Below, one piece after another: positions 17,442 to 24,622 of a stretch of DNA of 27,937 bases; the first letter of the stretch is position 1; every line of letters begins with the position of its first letter. The stretch is from an uncultured Clostridia bacterium (lineage in GTDB: Bacteria > Bacillota > Clostridia > Christensenellales > Aristaeellaceae), in assembly GCA_934647235.1 (NCBI GenBank), contig CAKUFG010000030.1:1-27937 (forward strand). The letters run 5' to 3'. The translations under genes were made by a program, and so were the position numbers. The notes beneath the pieces were generated by a model. It did not search any database. It saw nothing but the letters and a program-made list of their open reading frames with translations, and was not told the origin of the DNA.

Positions 17442-18172
17442 TTGCTTTCAAGCCTTTCACGCAGCAGGGCAAGCAGCCGCTTTTCGGCGCGGTGCACCTG
17501 CATCTGCGTCATATCCAGCGCGCGGGCCGTATCGCGCTGAGAACGGTTTTCAAGATAGCGCAGGGTCAATAGCCGCGCGTCGCGGGGCGGCAGCGCGTCC
17601 AGCAGCGCCTTCACGCTGGCATAATCGGCCGCGCTGGTGATGTGCTGATCCTCCGCGCCCAGCATTTCATGCAGGGGGATTTCGCCTTCCCCCGCTTCCT
17701 CGTCCAGCGACACGCCGCGGCCGCTTTCCAGGCTCAGCAGGGTATCCAGCGTGCGGGCCTCGTCCCAGCCCAGGCGCTCGGCCAGCTCGGACAGCGTAGG
17801 CTCACGCATCAGCTGCATGGTCAGCTCGCGCCGCGCGCGGGTCAGCTGCGCGCCCTGCTCATACAGCGTGCGGGGCAGGCGCACCGCCGCAGCCTGATCG
17901 CGCAGATAATTGCGGATCGCTCCGCCGGCATACTGCGCGGCAAAGGCGGCGAAGGGCACGCCGCGCTCAGGCTGATAAACGCGCAGCGCGCGCACGCAGG
18001 CCAGGCACGCCGCCTGATACAGATCGTCATATTCCGCACCGCGCCCGATAAACCTGCATGCCACCTGCGCGCACAGGGGCAGCGCCGCCTGCGCCGCAGC
18101 GTCCAGGCCTTCGGGCGAGGGCGTGCGGGCATAGCCTTCGGCCAGCGCCTGCAGGGCGGTCATATCCATCAT
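17438..18172 (-). CDS. SigB/SigF-like sigma-70 family RNA polymerase sigma factor
   Basis: The 244-residue product is a group 3 sigma factor of the general stress/sporulation type. Region 2 (about 48-92) has YDDLYQAACLACVRAL and FAAQYAGGAIRNYLRD. Region 3 spans about 105-160 (LTRARRELTMQ, TLSELAERLGW). Region 4 (about 188-242) has LPPRDARLLTLRYLENRS and the helix-turn-helix TQMQVHRAEKRLLALL. Compared with SigB or SigF the sequence is divergent and Ala-rich, and Gly residues usual in region 2 are replaced by Ala. It follows the anti-sigma-like gene by 2 bases and overlaps the kinase as ATGA. It should direct RNA polymerase to a small regulon; promoters and regulon cannot be told from this window. 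Whether it is the sporulation sigma F or a stress sigma is open. Confidence 0.88.
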   Translation of the reverse strand: MMDMTALQALAEGYARTPSPEGLDAAAQAALPLCAQVACRFIGRGAEYDDLYQAACLACVRALRVYQPERGVPFAAFAAQYAGGAIRNYLRDQAAAVRLPRTLYEQGAQLTRARRELTMQLMREPTLSELAERLGWDEARTLDTLLSLESGRGVSLDEEAGEGEIPLHEMLGAEDQHITSAADYASVKALLDALPPRDARLLTLRYLENRSQRDTARALDMTQMQVHRAEKRLLALLRERLESK

Positions 18173-18174
18173 GC

Positions 18175-18555
18175 TTACCCCACCCGCAGCGTCATGCGCA
18201 CGCCCGTGCAGCCGCGCGCATCATAAAACACCTGCACCTGATTGACCAGCGGCAGCAGCACCGCGCGGGTGATATCGGCGTTATCCTCCGGGCCGGGCAC
18301 GCCCGCGCGGCCGCCCAGCCGCAGCGAAAGCGTCACCTGATCCGCCTGCGCGCGATAAATATCGCACAGCGCCTGCGCGCCCTCATCCGCGCTTTCCGTC
18401 AGGGCGGAAAAGGCCTCCAGCGCGGCCTCGCGCAGATCCTCCAGCGCGTCCAGCGGCAGATCATACGCCGCCGCCGCGCCCGATACCGCCGTGCGCAGAA
18501 AAATCGCATAGCCCTGCCTGGCGGGAAAGCTCAGGCTGATCGCAGCGTCCGTCAT
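18175..18555 (-). CDS. Degenerate RsbW/SpoIIAB-like anti-sigma protein
   Basis: The 126-residue product lies immediately before a SigB/SigF-like gene, where RsbW or SpoIIAB would be. It shares their layout: a short N-terminal strand (AAISLSFPA), then LEDLREAALEAFSALTES (38-55) corresponding to the N-box helix, and closing strands VFYDARGCTGVRMTLRV. The nucleotide-binding residues appear lost. The usual 'SEAVTNAI' is LEAFSALT without the key Asn, the DxGxG box is not visible, and no GMG motif occurs. It may therefore bind the sigma factor without kinase activity. The start overlaps the dnaE stop as ATGA and has no clear ribosome binding site, suggesting translational coupling to dnaE. The family call rests on position and weak pattern. 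Confidence 0.6.
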   Translation of the reverse strand: MTDAAISLSFPARQGYAIFLRTAVSGAAAAYDLPLDALEDLREAALEAFSALTESADEGAQALCDIYRAQADQVTLSLRLGGRAGVPGPEDNADITRAVLLPLVNQVQVFYDARGCTGVRMTLRVG

Positions 18556-21500
18556 CGTTTATCCACAACCTTCATATCTTTTTCGGGCAGGGTGGTCATC
18601 AGTGTGGCCAGCATATCCTCCGCGTCCTCGCACCACCAGTCGCGCGGGGCAAGCAGGGTAATGCCCTCGTCGGGGAAATTCATATACACAGGCACCTTGC
18701 CCGGCTGGCGCTGCAGCACCTCTTTTACCTCGTCCATCTGGCTGCGCTGCATGCGTAGGTACAGCTTGACCGGCGAGCGCTTGGCCCGCTCGATATCGGA
18801 CATCGGCTCCTCTGGCGGGGGCAATTGCACCAGCGGCTCCACCACGTCCACCAGGAGCTTTGTATCCTCCTCCTCGCGCACGCTCAGATGCCCCGTCAGC
18901 AGCACAGGCATGTCCAGCTCCAGCAGCTTATTATAGCGCTCAAAGATGCGCGGGAACAGCAGGCATTCGATCTGCCCGGTCAGATCCTCCAGGGTGATAA
19001 AGCCCATCATCGCGCCCTTCTTGGTGGCCTTGGGGCGCAGCGCGGTCAGGATGCCGCCCATGACCACCTGTCGGCCGTCCTCATCGATGCCCGCGTCGGG
19101 GCGCTCCTTGAGCTCCGCCACCCAGGCGGTGTTGATTTCCAGCGCCTCCAGCTCCTTGCGGTACTCATCCAGCGGATGGCCGGACACATACACGCCCGTC
19201 ATCTCTTTTTCCATGGACAGCAGCTGCTTGTAGGGATACTCGCCCACATCGGGATAGGTATCCTCGATGGCCAGACCGGCGGTTGGCTGCCCCATATCAA
19301 ACAGCGAAATCTGCCCGGCCACGTTTTGCCGCCGCTTATTGGAATTGGCCTCCAGCGCCTGATCGAACACACGCATGCATTGCAGCCGCGTCGCGCCCAT
19401 ATGATCAAAGCACCCGGCCATAATCAGGCTTTCCACCGCGCGCTTGTTGACGGCCTCGCTGTCGATGCGGCGGCAGAACTCAAACACATCCCGATAGGGC
19501 CCGGACAGCCTGCGCTCCTGCACTATAGCGTCCACAGCGCTGTTGCCCACGTTTTTCACGCCGCTCATGCCCATGCGCACGCACTTTACGCCCTCTTTGT
19601 TGGTTTCCACCGTAAACTTGCGATCGGAAAAATTGACGTGCGGCGGCAGCACGGGAATCTCCTTTTTGCGGCAATACTGGATATAGGCGGCCACTTTGGC
19701 GGCGTTGCCCACCACACTGTTCATCATGGCGGCCATGAACTCCGCCGGATAATAATACTTGAGCCAGCCCGTCTGCACGGCGACCACGGCATAGCAGGCG
19801 GCGTGCGCCTTGTTGAAGGCATAGCTGGCAAAGGCCGTCATTTCGTCAAAGATATGCTCGGCCACGGCGGCAGGCACGCCGCGGTTGACCGCGCCGGGCA
19901 CATGCTCCTTTTCAGAGCCGTAGACAAAGTTTTTGCGCTCGGCAGCCATGACGTCCTTTTTCTTTTTGGCCATGGCGCGGCGCACCAGGTCGGAGCGGCC
20001 ATAGGAATAGCCCGCCAGATCGCGCACGATCTGCATCACCTGCTCCTGATACACCATGCAGCCATAAGTAACGTCCAGAATGGGCGCAAGCTGCGGCGTT
20101 TCATAGTGCACGCTGGCAGGATCGCGCTTGCCGGCAATATAGCGTGGTATGGACTCCATGGGGCCGGGACGGTACAGGCTGATGGCGGCGATGATATCCT
20201 CAAAGTTTTCGGGCTGCATGTTGGTCAGGAAGGTGCGCATGCCGCCGCCTTCCAGCTGGAACACGCCGTCCGTATCGCCCTGGGAGATCATCTGATAAAT
20301 CGCAGGATCGTCCATGGGGATGTCCTCAGGCCTCATATTCACACCCTGCGAGCGCATCAGATCCAGCGTATCCCGGATCACCGTCAGGGTTCGCAGACCC
20401 AGAAAGTCCATTTTGAGCAGGCCCAGCTTGCCGATAATGCCCATGGGGAACTGCGTGGTGACAACATCCTCATTGGTCTGCAGCGGCACAAAGTGCACCG
20501 CCGGCTCGCCGGTAATGAGCACGCCGGCGGCATGGGTGGAGGCATGGCGCGGCATGCCCTCCAGTTTAAGCGAAATATCGATCAGGCGCTTGATGCGCGG
20601 ATCGTTCTCATACCCGGCTTTCAGCTCGGTGCTCAGCGTCAGCGCCTTTTCCAGCGTCATGCCCAGATCCATGGGCACCTGCTTGGCGATCTGATCGGTT
20701 TCGGCATAGGTATAGCCCAGCACGCGGCCTACATCGCGGATCACGCCGCGCGCGGCCATGGTGCCGAAGGTAATGATCTGGCACACATGATCCTGTCCAT
20801 ACTTGTGCGCCACATAGTTGATCACCTCCTGCCGGCGCTCATAGCAGAAGTCCATGTCGATATCGGGCATGCTGACGCGCTCGGGGTTGAGGAAGCGCTC
20901 AAACGTCAGGTTATATTTGATGGGATCCAGCTGGGTGATGTTCAGGCAATAGGCCACGATGCTGGCCGCGCCGCTGCCGCGTCCGGGGCCCACCATGATG
21001 CCCGCGTCCTTGGCGAACTTGACGAAATCCCACACGATCAAGAAGTAATCCACATACCCCATCTGGGTGATCACGCCGATTTCGTATTCCAGGCGCTCAC
21101 GCGCCACGGGATCGTCTGCCGCATAGCGCTTGGCAAAACCCTCCTCCACCAGCCTGCGCAGCAGGGTATCGCTGGTTTCGCCCTCGGGCACGGGAAAGTG
21201 CGGCAGGTGCACGGTATTGAAATCAAACGTCACGTTGCAGCGCATGGCGATATCGTGCGCGCGCTGCACCGCGTCCGCATGGCCGGGGAACAGCGCCAGC
21301 ATTTCAGCTTCGCTTTTCACATACAGCTGATCGGTATCCATGCGCATGCGGTTCTCATCGTCCAGCGTTTTGCCCGTCTGGATGCACATGAGCACCTCCT
21401 GCGTTTCGGCGTCCTCGCGGCGCATATAGTGGCAGTCGTTGGTGACCACCAGCGGAACGCCCGTGCGCTCGCTCATATCGATGATGCGCGGCAGCAAGCG

Positions 21501-22043
21501 CTTTTCCTCAGAGATGCCGTGATCCATGATTTCGATATAAAAATGCTCGGGGCCAAACAGCGCGGCCATCTCGCGGGTATACTTTTCAGCCTCGGCAATG
21601 CGGCCGTCCAGCAATAGCTTTGGCAGATCGCCCGACAGGCAGGCCGTCAGGCAGATCAGGCCCTCGCTGTGCTCGCGCAGCAGCTTATAATCAATACGCG
21701 GCTTGTAGTAAAAACCGCGCGTAAATGCCTCGCTGCACAGGTACATCAGGTTCTGGTAGCCCGTGTTGTTCTCGCACAGCAAAATCAGGTGGCTGTATTC
21801 GCGGTTGGCGTACACCTTTTCATCCATATTGGGGCACAGGTACATCTCGCACCCGATCACCGGATGCACGCCCGCATCCTGGCAGGCGGTGTAAAAATCC
21901 ACCACGCCGTAGAGCACGCCATGGTCGGTGACGGCGCAGGCGTCCATGCCCAGCTCCTTGATCAGCGCGGGCAGCTTTTTGATGCGGCACGCACCGTCCA
22001 GCAGGCTGTACTCGGTATGCAGATGCAAATGCGCAAACGCCAT
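18552..22043 (-). CDS. dnaE: DNA polymerase III subunit alpha (DnaE type)
   Basis: The 1163-residue product is a full-length C-family replicative DNA polymerase. It opens with an intact-looking PHP domain (HLHLHTEYS at 5-13, TDHG at 39-42, NDCHYM at 202-207). The catalytic aspartates lie in GPGRGSGAASIV (352-363) and PDIDMDF (393-399). The middle has ATHAAGVLI, and a helix-hairpin-helix and OB-fold region follow before an Ala/Glu-rich C-terminus. It is DnaE rather than PolC, since there is no inserted proofreading exonuclease. The ATG at 22043 follows GGGAGGT by 7 bases; the longer frame to 22085 overlaps the promoter. It heads the long minus-strand block, and its stop overlaps the anti-sigma-like gene. 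In Bacillota DnaE often extends primers before handing over to PolC. Confidence 0.96.
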   Translation of the reverse strand: MAFAHLHLHTEYSLLDGACRIKKLPALIKELGMDACAVTDHGVLYGVVDFYTACQDAGVHPVIGCEMYLCPNMDEKVYANREYSHLILLCENNTGYQNLMYLCSEAFTRGFYYKPRIDYKLLREHSEGLICLTACLSGDLPKLLLDGRIAEAEKYTREMAALFGPEHFYIEIMDHGISEEKRLLPRIIDMSERTGVPLVVTNDCHYMRREDAETQEVLMCIQTGKTLDDENRMRMDTDQLYVKSEAEMLALFPGHADAVQRAHDIAMRCNVTFDFNTVHLPHFPVPEGETSDTLLRRLVEEGFAKRYAADDPVARERLEYEIGVITQMGYVDYFLIVWDFVKFAKDAGIMVGPGRGSGAASIVAYCLNITQLDPIKYNLTFERFLNPERVSMPDIDMDFCYERRQEVINYVAHKYGQDHVCQIITFGTMAARGVIRDVGRVLGYTYAETDQIAKQVPMDLGMTLEKALTLSTELKAGYENDPRIKRLIDISLKLEGMPRHASTHAAGVLITGEPAVHFVPLQTNEDVVTTQFPMGIIGKLGLLKMDFLGLRTLTVIRDTLDLMRSQGVNMRPEDIPMDDPAIYQMISQGDTDGVFQLEGGGMRTFLTNMQPENFEDIIAAISLYRPGPMESIPRYIAGKRDPASVHYETPQLAPILDVTYGCMVYQEQVMQIVRDLAGYSYGRSDLVRRAMAKKKKDVMAAERKNFVYGSEKEHVPGAVNRGVPAAVAEHIFDEMTAFASYAFNKAHAACYAVVAVQTGWLKYYYPAEFMAAMMNSVVGNAAKVAAYIQYCRKKEIPVLPPHVNFSDRKFTVETNKEGVKCVRMGMSGVKNVGNSAVDAIVQERRLSGPYRDVFEFCRRIDSEAVNKRAVESLIMAGCFDHMGATRLQCMRVFDQALEANSNKRRQNVAGQISLFDMGQPTAGLAIEDTYPDVGEYPYKQLLSMEKEMTGVYVSGHPLDEYRKELEALEINTAWVAELKERPDAGIDEDGRQVVMGGILTALRPKATKKGAMMGFITLEDLTGQIECLLFPRIFERYNKLLELDMPVLLTGHLSVREEEDTKLLVDVVEPLVQLPPPEEPMSDIERAKRSPVKLYLRMQRSQMDEVKEVLQRQPGKVPVYMNFPDEGITLLAPRDWWCEDAEDMLATLMTTLPEKDMKVVDKR

Positions 22044-22073
22044 GGCAATACCTCCCCATTTTTTATCTTCCGT

Positions 22074-22102
22074 ATTATACCGCAATTTTCATGGCTTGGC
22101 AA
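22074..22102 (-). promoter_or_regulatory. Sigma-A-type promoter for the dnaE block
   Basis: On the minus strand TTGCCA (22097-22102) and a perfect TATAAT (22074-22079) are 17 bases apart. The -10 box overlaps the stop codon of the ylbJ-like gene. Predicted transcription starts about 25 bases before the dnaE ATG, leaving just room for its GGGAGGT ribosome binding site. No other promoter was recognised down to the dnaC-like gene, so this one probably serves the whole block. Confidence 0.85.
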
Positions 22103-22923
22103 ATGCATATCATCACAAATGTCAGCGCCGCGCTCAATGCGGCGCGAATAGCCCCGTATCCCGCCAGCCGGGCAGCCGATATCCCCGCCCCGCGCCAATA
22201 GCCCGCATTTTGAAAGAGGATCGCCGCGCCCGAAAACGCGCAGGCCGCCGATATCAGGCACAGAGTAGGCACGCGCGGCCAGGCAAGGGAAATTACCGTC
22301 CGGCAGCCGCCGCTCATTTCCAGCGCCGCATGCAGCAGCGCGCGCGGAACATCAGGCAAAAAGGCCCCGGTCAGGGCCGCCGCCAGCGCGCCCATGGCGA
22401 TGCACCCGCCCACCGACAGCATGGCCAGCGCGCTCTGCGCCACGGCCTGGGGCAGGGAGACCTCGGGCGTCTGGATATCGCGCGCCTGCCCGCGCGGCAG
22501 CAGCAGCCCGCCCAGCGCCAGCGCGCCCAGATGCGATGCAAGCAGGATCGCTCCGGCAGCGCGGCTGTCCAGCCACAGCGCCAGCGTGCCCGCAAAGAAC
22601 ATGGGGCTCACCCCGCCCGTCATCATGGCCGAGCGCCGCGCAGCGCGCTCATCCCCCGCCCCTGCCAGCAGCCGCGCGCCCGTGGGCGAGCCGCCCAGCA
22701 TGCCGATCAGCCGCAGCGCCCACAGCGGCGCGCGCCGCCCGCAGGCAAGCAGCTGCGCCAGGCAGGAAAAGGGAAACAGAAACGGCAGCACGCCCTGCGC
22801 AAAGGCGTTCAGACCGCCCAGCACGGCCGCCGCCCCCGCGCGCGGCGAGGCCATCAGCCCGCCCAGCAGTGCCCCGGCCAGGGCGGATTGTAAATTTTTG
22901 CACGCGCGGGCCGACAAATTCAT
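22075..22923 (-). CDS. YlbJ-like polytopic membrane protein (nucleoside-recognition/GATE domain)
   Basis: The 282-residue product is almost entirely hydrophobic segments, with about six to eight membrane helices. Features shared with the sporulation membrane protein YlbJ and the GATE-domain family are GVLPFLFPF (44-52), the GGSPTGARLLA loop (77-87), GGVSPMFFAGT (103-113) and EMSGGCRTV (202-210). It is shorter than Bacillus YlbJ (about 400 residues). The ATG at 22923 follows AAAAGGAGATTTTGCC. Its stop overlaps the dnaE promoter. It is divergent from the GNAT gene, and the palindromic ATTATAAT between them could give each side a -10 box. If the call is right the organism may retain sporulation genes; no other certain spore gene is in the window. 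Confidence 0.6.
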   Translation of the reverse strand: MNLSARACKNLQSALAGALLGGLMASPRAGAAAVLGGLNAFAQGVLPFLFPFSCLAQLLACGRRAPLWALRLIGMLGGSPTGARLLAGAGDERAARRSAMMTGGVSPMFFAGTLALWLDSRAAGAILLASHLGALALGGLLLPRGQARDIQTPEVSLPQAVAQSALAMLSVGGCIAMGALAAALTGAFLPDVPRALLHAALEMSGGCRTVISLAWPRVPTLCLISAACAFSGAAILFQNAGYWRGAGISAARLAGYGAIRAALSAALTFVMICICQAMKIAV

Positions 22924-22942
22924 GGCAAAATCTCCTTTTGGC

Positions 22943-22971
22943 TTTTCATTTTGGCGATATTCTATTATAAT
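22943..22971 (+). promoter_or_regulatory. Sigma-A-type promoter for the GNAT/exported-protein unit
   Basis: TTTTCA (22943-22948, 4 of 6) and a perfect TATAAT (22966-22971) are 17 bases apart and point right, 25 bases before the GNAT ATG at 22997. The -10 sits in the palindrome ATTATAAT (22964-22971), which gives TATAAT on both strands, so it may be shared with the divergent ylbJ-like gene. No good minus-strand -35 box was found. Confidence 0.65.
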
Positions 22972-22996
22972 GAGAAACTGTGGAGGTATATGCCTT

Positions 22997-23485
22997 ATGA
23001 TGAAGCTTGCCCGCGCGCAGCGGCAGGACGCGCTGCCCCTGCTGCGCCTGTATCGTCTTTGCGCCAATCAGCCCCAATCCACCTGGAACGCATACTATCC
23101 CAGCCCCGTCGAGGTGCGGGAGGATCTGGATTTCGGCGGCCTGTATGTGCTGCGCGACGCGCACCGCATCGTCGCCTGCGCCAGCCTGATCCTGCCCGAG
23201 GAGGGCGCGGAAACCGGCGACGTCTTTACCCCGGCCAGCAAGCCCTGCGCCCTCGCGCGCCTGGGCGTGCTGCCCGATTGCCAGGGCCGCGGCTATGGCA
23301 GGGCCATGCTGTGCAGCATGCTGCATGTAGCCCGCGCGCAGGGCTACGACGCTGTGCGCCTGCTGGTTGGCGCGGATAATGCGCCCGCCATTCATTTATA
23401 TGAAGAAGCCGGCTTTATCGCCGTGGGTGAAACCGACGCTTACGATGCGCACTGGCTGCAGATGGAGCGGCTGCTGACGGCATGA
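22997..23485 (+). CDS. GNAT-family N-acetyltransferase
   Basis: The 162-residue product is a single GNAT domain that would transfer an acetyl group from acetyl-CoA to an unknown amine. Motif A, the acetyl-CoA pyrophosphate loop, is RLGVLPDCQGRGYGRAML (88-105, with QGRGYG). Motif B is NAPAIHLYEEAGF (128-140). The central strand VACASLILPEEG also fits. The ATG at 22997 is chosen because GGAGGT lies 8 bases upstream; the open frame continues far upstream but through the promoter and antisense to ylbJ. The stop overlaps the next gene as ATGA, coupling it to an exported protein. The substrate cannot be inferred. Confidence 0.9.
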   Translation: MMKLARAQRQDALPLLRLYRLCANQPQSTWNAYYPSPVEVREDLDFGGLYVLRDAHRIVACASLILPEEGAETGDVFTPASKPCALARLGVLPDCQGRGYGRAMLCSMLHVARAQGYDAVRLLVGADNAPAIHLYEEAGFIAVGETDAYDAHWLQMERLLTA

Positions 23486-24621
23486 AACGGCTGTTTTGCA
23501 TCGCATTGACCCTTTTGCTGCTGCCCTGCATGGCGCTGGGCGAGGGCGTTGCGCTCTTCTTTACGGCGCAGGACAGCAAGCTCTGGCCGCAGGGCGCGGC
23601 AGAGGCGCTGAACACCCTGCTGGACGGCATGACGCTGACCGTGGACGACACGGGAGCGGATATGCGCTGCCAGCTTGCGCGCGGCGATCAAGCCTGGCTG
23701 TCGTTAAGCAGCGGCGCGCCCAGGGCGACGCTGGAGCGCATGCTGTCCCTGTCGCAGGCGCTTGGCGCGCTGCTGGCGGATTTCGAGCGCGAGGAGCACC
23801 GCTCCATTGAGATGGGCGATGTGCTGACCAGCCCGCGCCAGCTGACCTACGCCCTCACGCGCGAGGAATGGCAGGGAAAGTGGCCTGATGTGCTGGCGCT
23901 GATTGCAGATGTGTTCCCTGCCTGCGATCTCTCCGGCCTTGAAATCACCAGCGACAAGGCCACCTTCAAGCGCTATTTTACTCGTGACGGGCAGGAAATC
24001 GGCGCATACTTCTATGCCGGCGGCATGCAGCTTGCGCCCGAGGATATCCGCGAGATCCGCCTGGAATGGGGCTGCCGCCCCGGCAAGGCGCTGTACCTGG
24101 CCTTCCGAAGCCCCAGCCAGGGCAAGGGCGAGGCGCGCAACCTCAAAATCGCCTTCAGCGCGCGCATTGCCAGGCAGACCGTCTGGTCGTGCGAGGTGCG
24201 CCGCGTCGCGGGCGACAGCGAGCGCATTTTCTCCGCCGACGGCCGCTATACCGCCAGCTTTCTGGATGGCAGGTCCGCCGCGTCCTATCAGCGCAGGCAG
24301 GGCAAGCGCTCGCTCAAATACGCGCTGACCCTGCAGCCAAATGGCGACCAGGCCGCAGCCTATACCCTCAACCGCGGCGGAAAGCTGCTGCTTTCCGGTA
24401 CGGTGCGGTGGGAGGCGGCCGCGCTTCCCGCAGCGCTGCCGGCGCAAGCCGACGCTGCGGCCCTTGCGCGGCTTTTCACGCAGACCCTGATGCAGGAAGA
24501 CCCCGCCAACGCCCAGGCGCTTTTGCAGGCCCTGTGCTGGACGGACTACCTGAACGGCGATATTACGCAGCTGCGCGTATCCCCCGATGCGCTGCGCGCG
24601 GCTGATAAGGAGGAACCCTGA
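23482..24621 (+). CDS. Exported protein of unknown function
   Basis: The 379-residue product starts with a signal peptide (MKRLFCIALTLLLLPCMALG, likely cleaved near residue 20; no lipobox). The rest alternates helical stretches (LSLSQALGALLADF) with many short beta-type segments (ARNLKIAFSARIARQ, GRYTASFLDG, SLKYALTLQPNG). No known domain is recognised. Its start overlaps the GNAT stop as ATGA, and the next exported-protein gene begins one base after its stop, so the three form one transcript. Codon use resembles its neighbours, with no sign of recent transfer. It may be a cell-surface or secreted protein of a lineage-specific family; this is inference from the signal peptide alone. Confidence 0.8.
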   Translation: MKRLFCIALTLLLLPCMALGEGVALFFTAQDSKLWPQGAAEALNTLLDGMTLTVDDTGADMRCQLARGDQAWLSLSSGAPRATLERMLSLSQALGALLADFEREEHRSIEMGDVLTSPRQLTYALTREEWQGKWPDVLALIADVFPACDLSGLEITSDKATFKRYFTRDGQEIGAYFYAGGMQLAPEDIREIRLEWGCRPGKALYLAFRSPSQGKGEARNLKIAFSARIARQTVWSCEVRRVAGDSERIFSADGRYTASFLDGRSAASYQRRQGKRSLKYALTLQPNGDQAAAYTLNRGGKLLLSGTVRWEAAALPAALPAQADAAALARLFTQTLMQEDPANAQALLQALCWTDYLNGDITQLRVSPDALRAADKEEP

Positions 24622-24622
24622 T

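Noticed and set aside
18825..21617. 930-residue plus-strand open frame antisense to dnaE
   Set aside because: It is His/Leu/Gln/Ala-rich shadow translation of dnaE codons with no start signal or domain.
22043..22085. Longer dnaE start at 22085
   Set aside because: The 14 extra codons would overlap the -10 box and lack a ribosome binding site; the ATG at 22043 has GGGAGGT and the canonical N-terminus.
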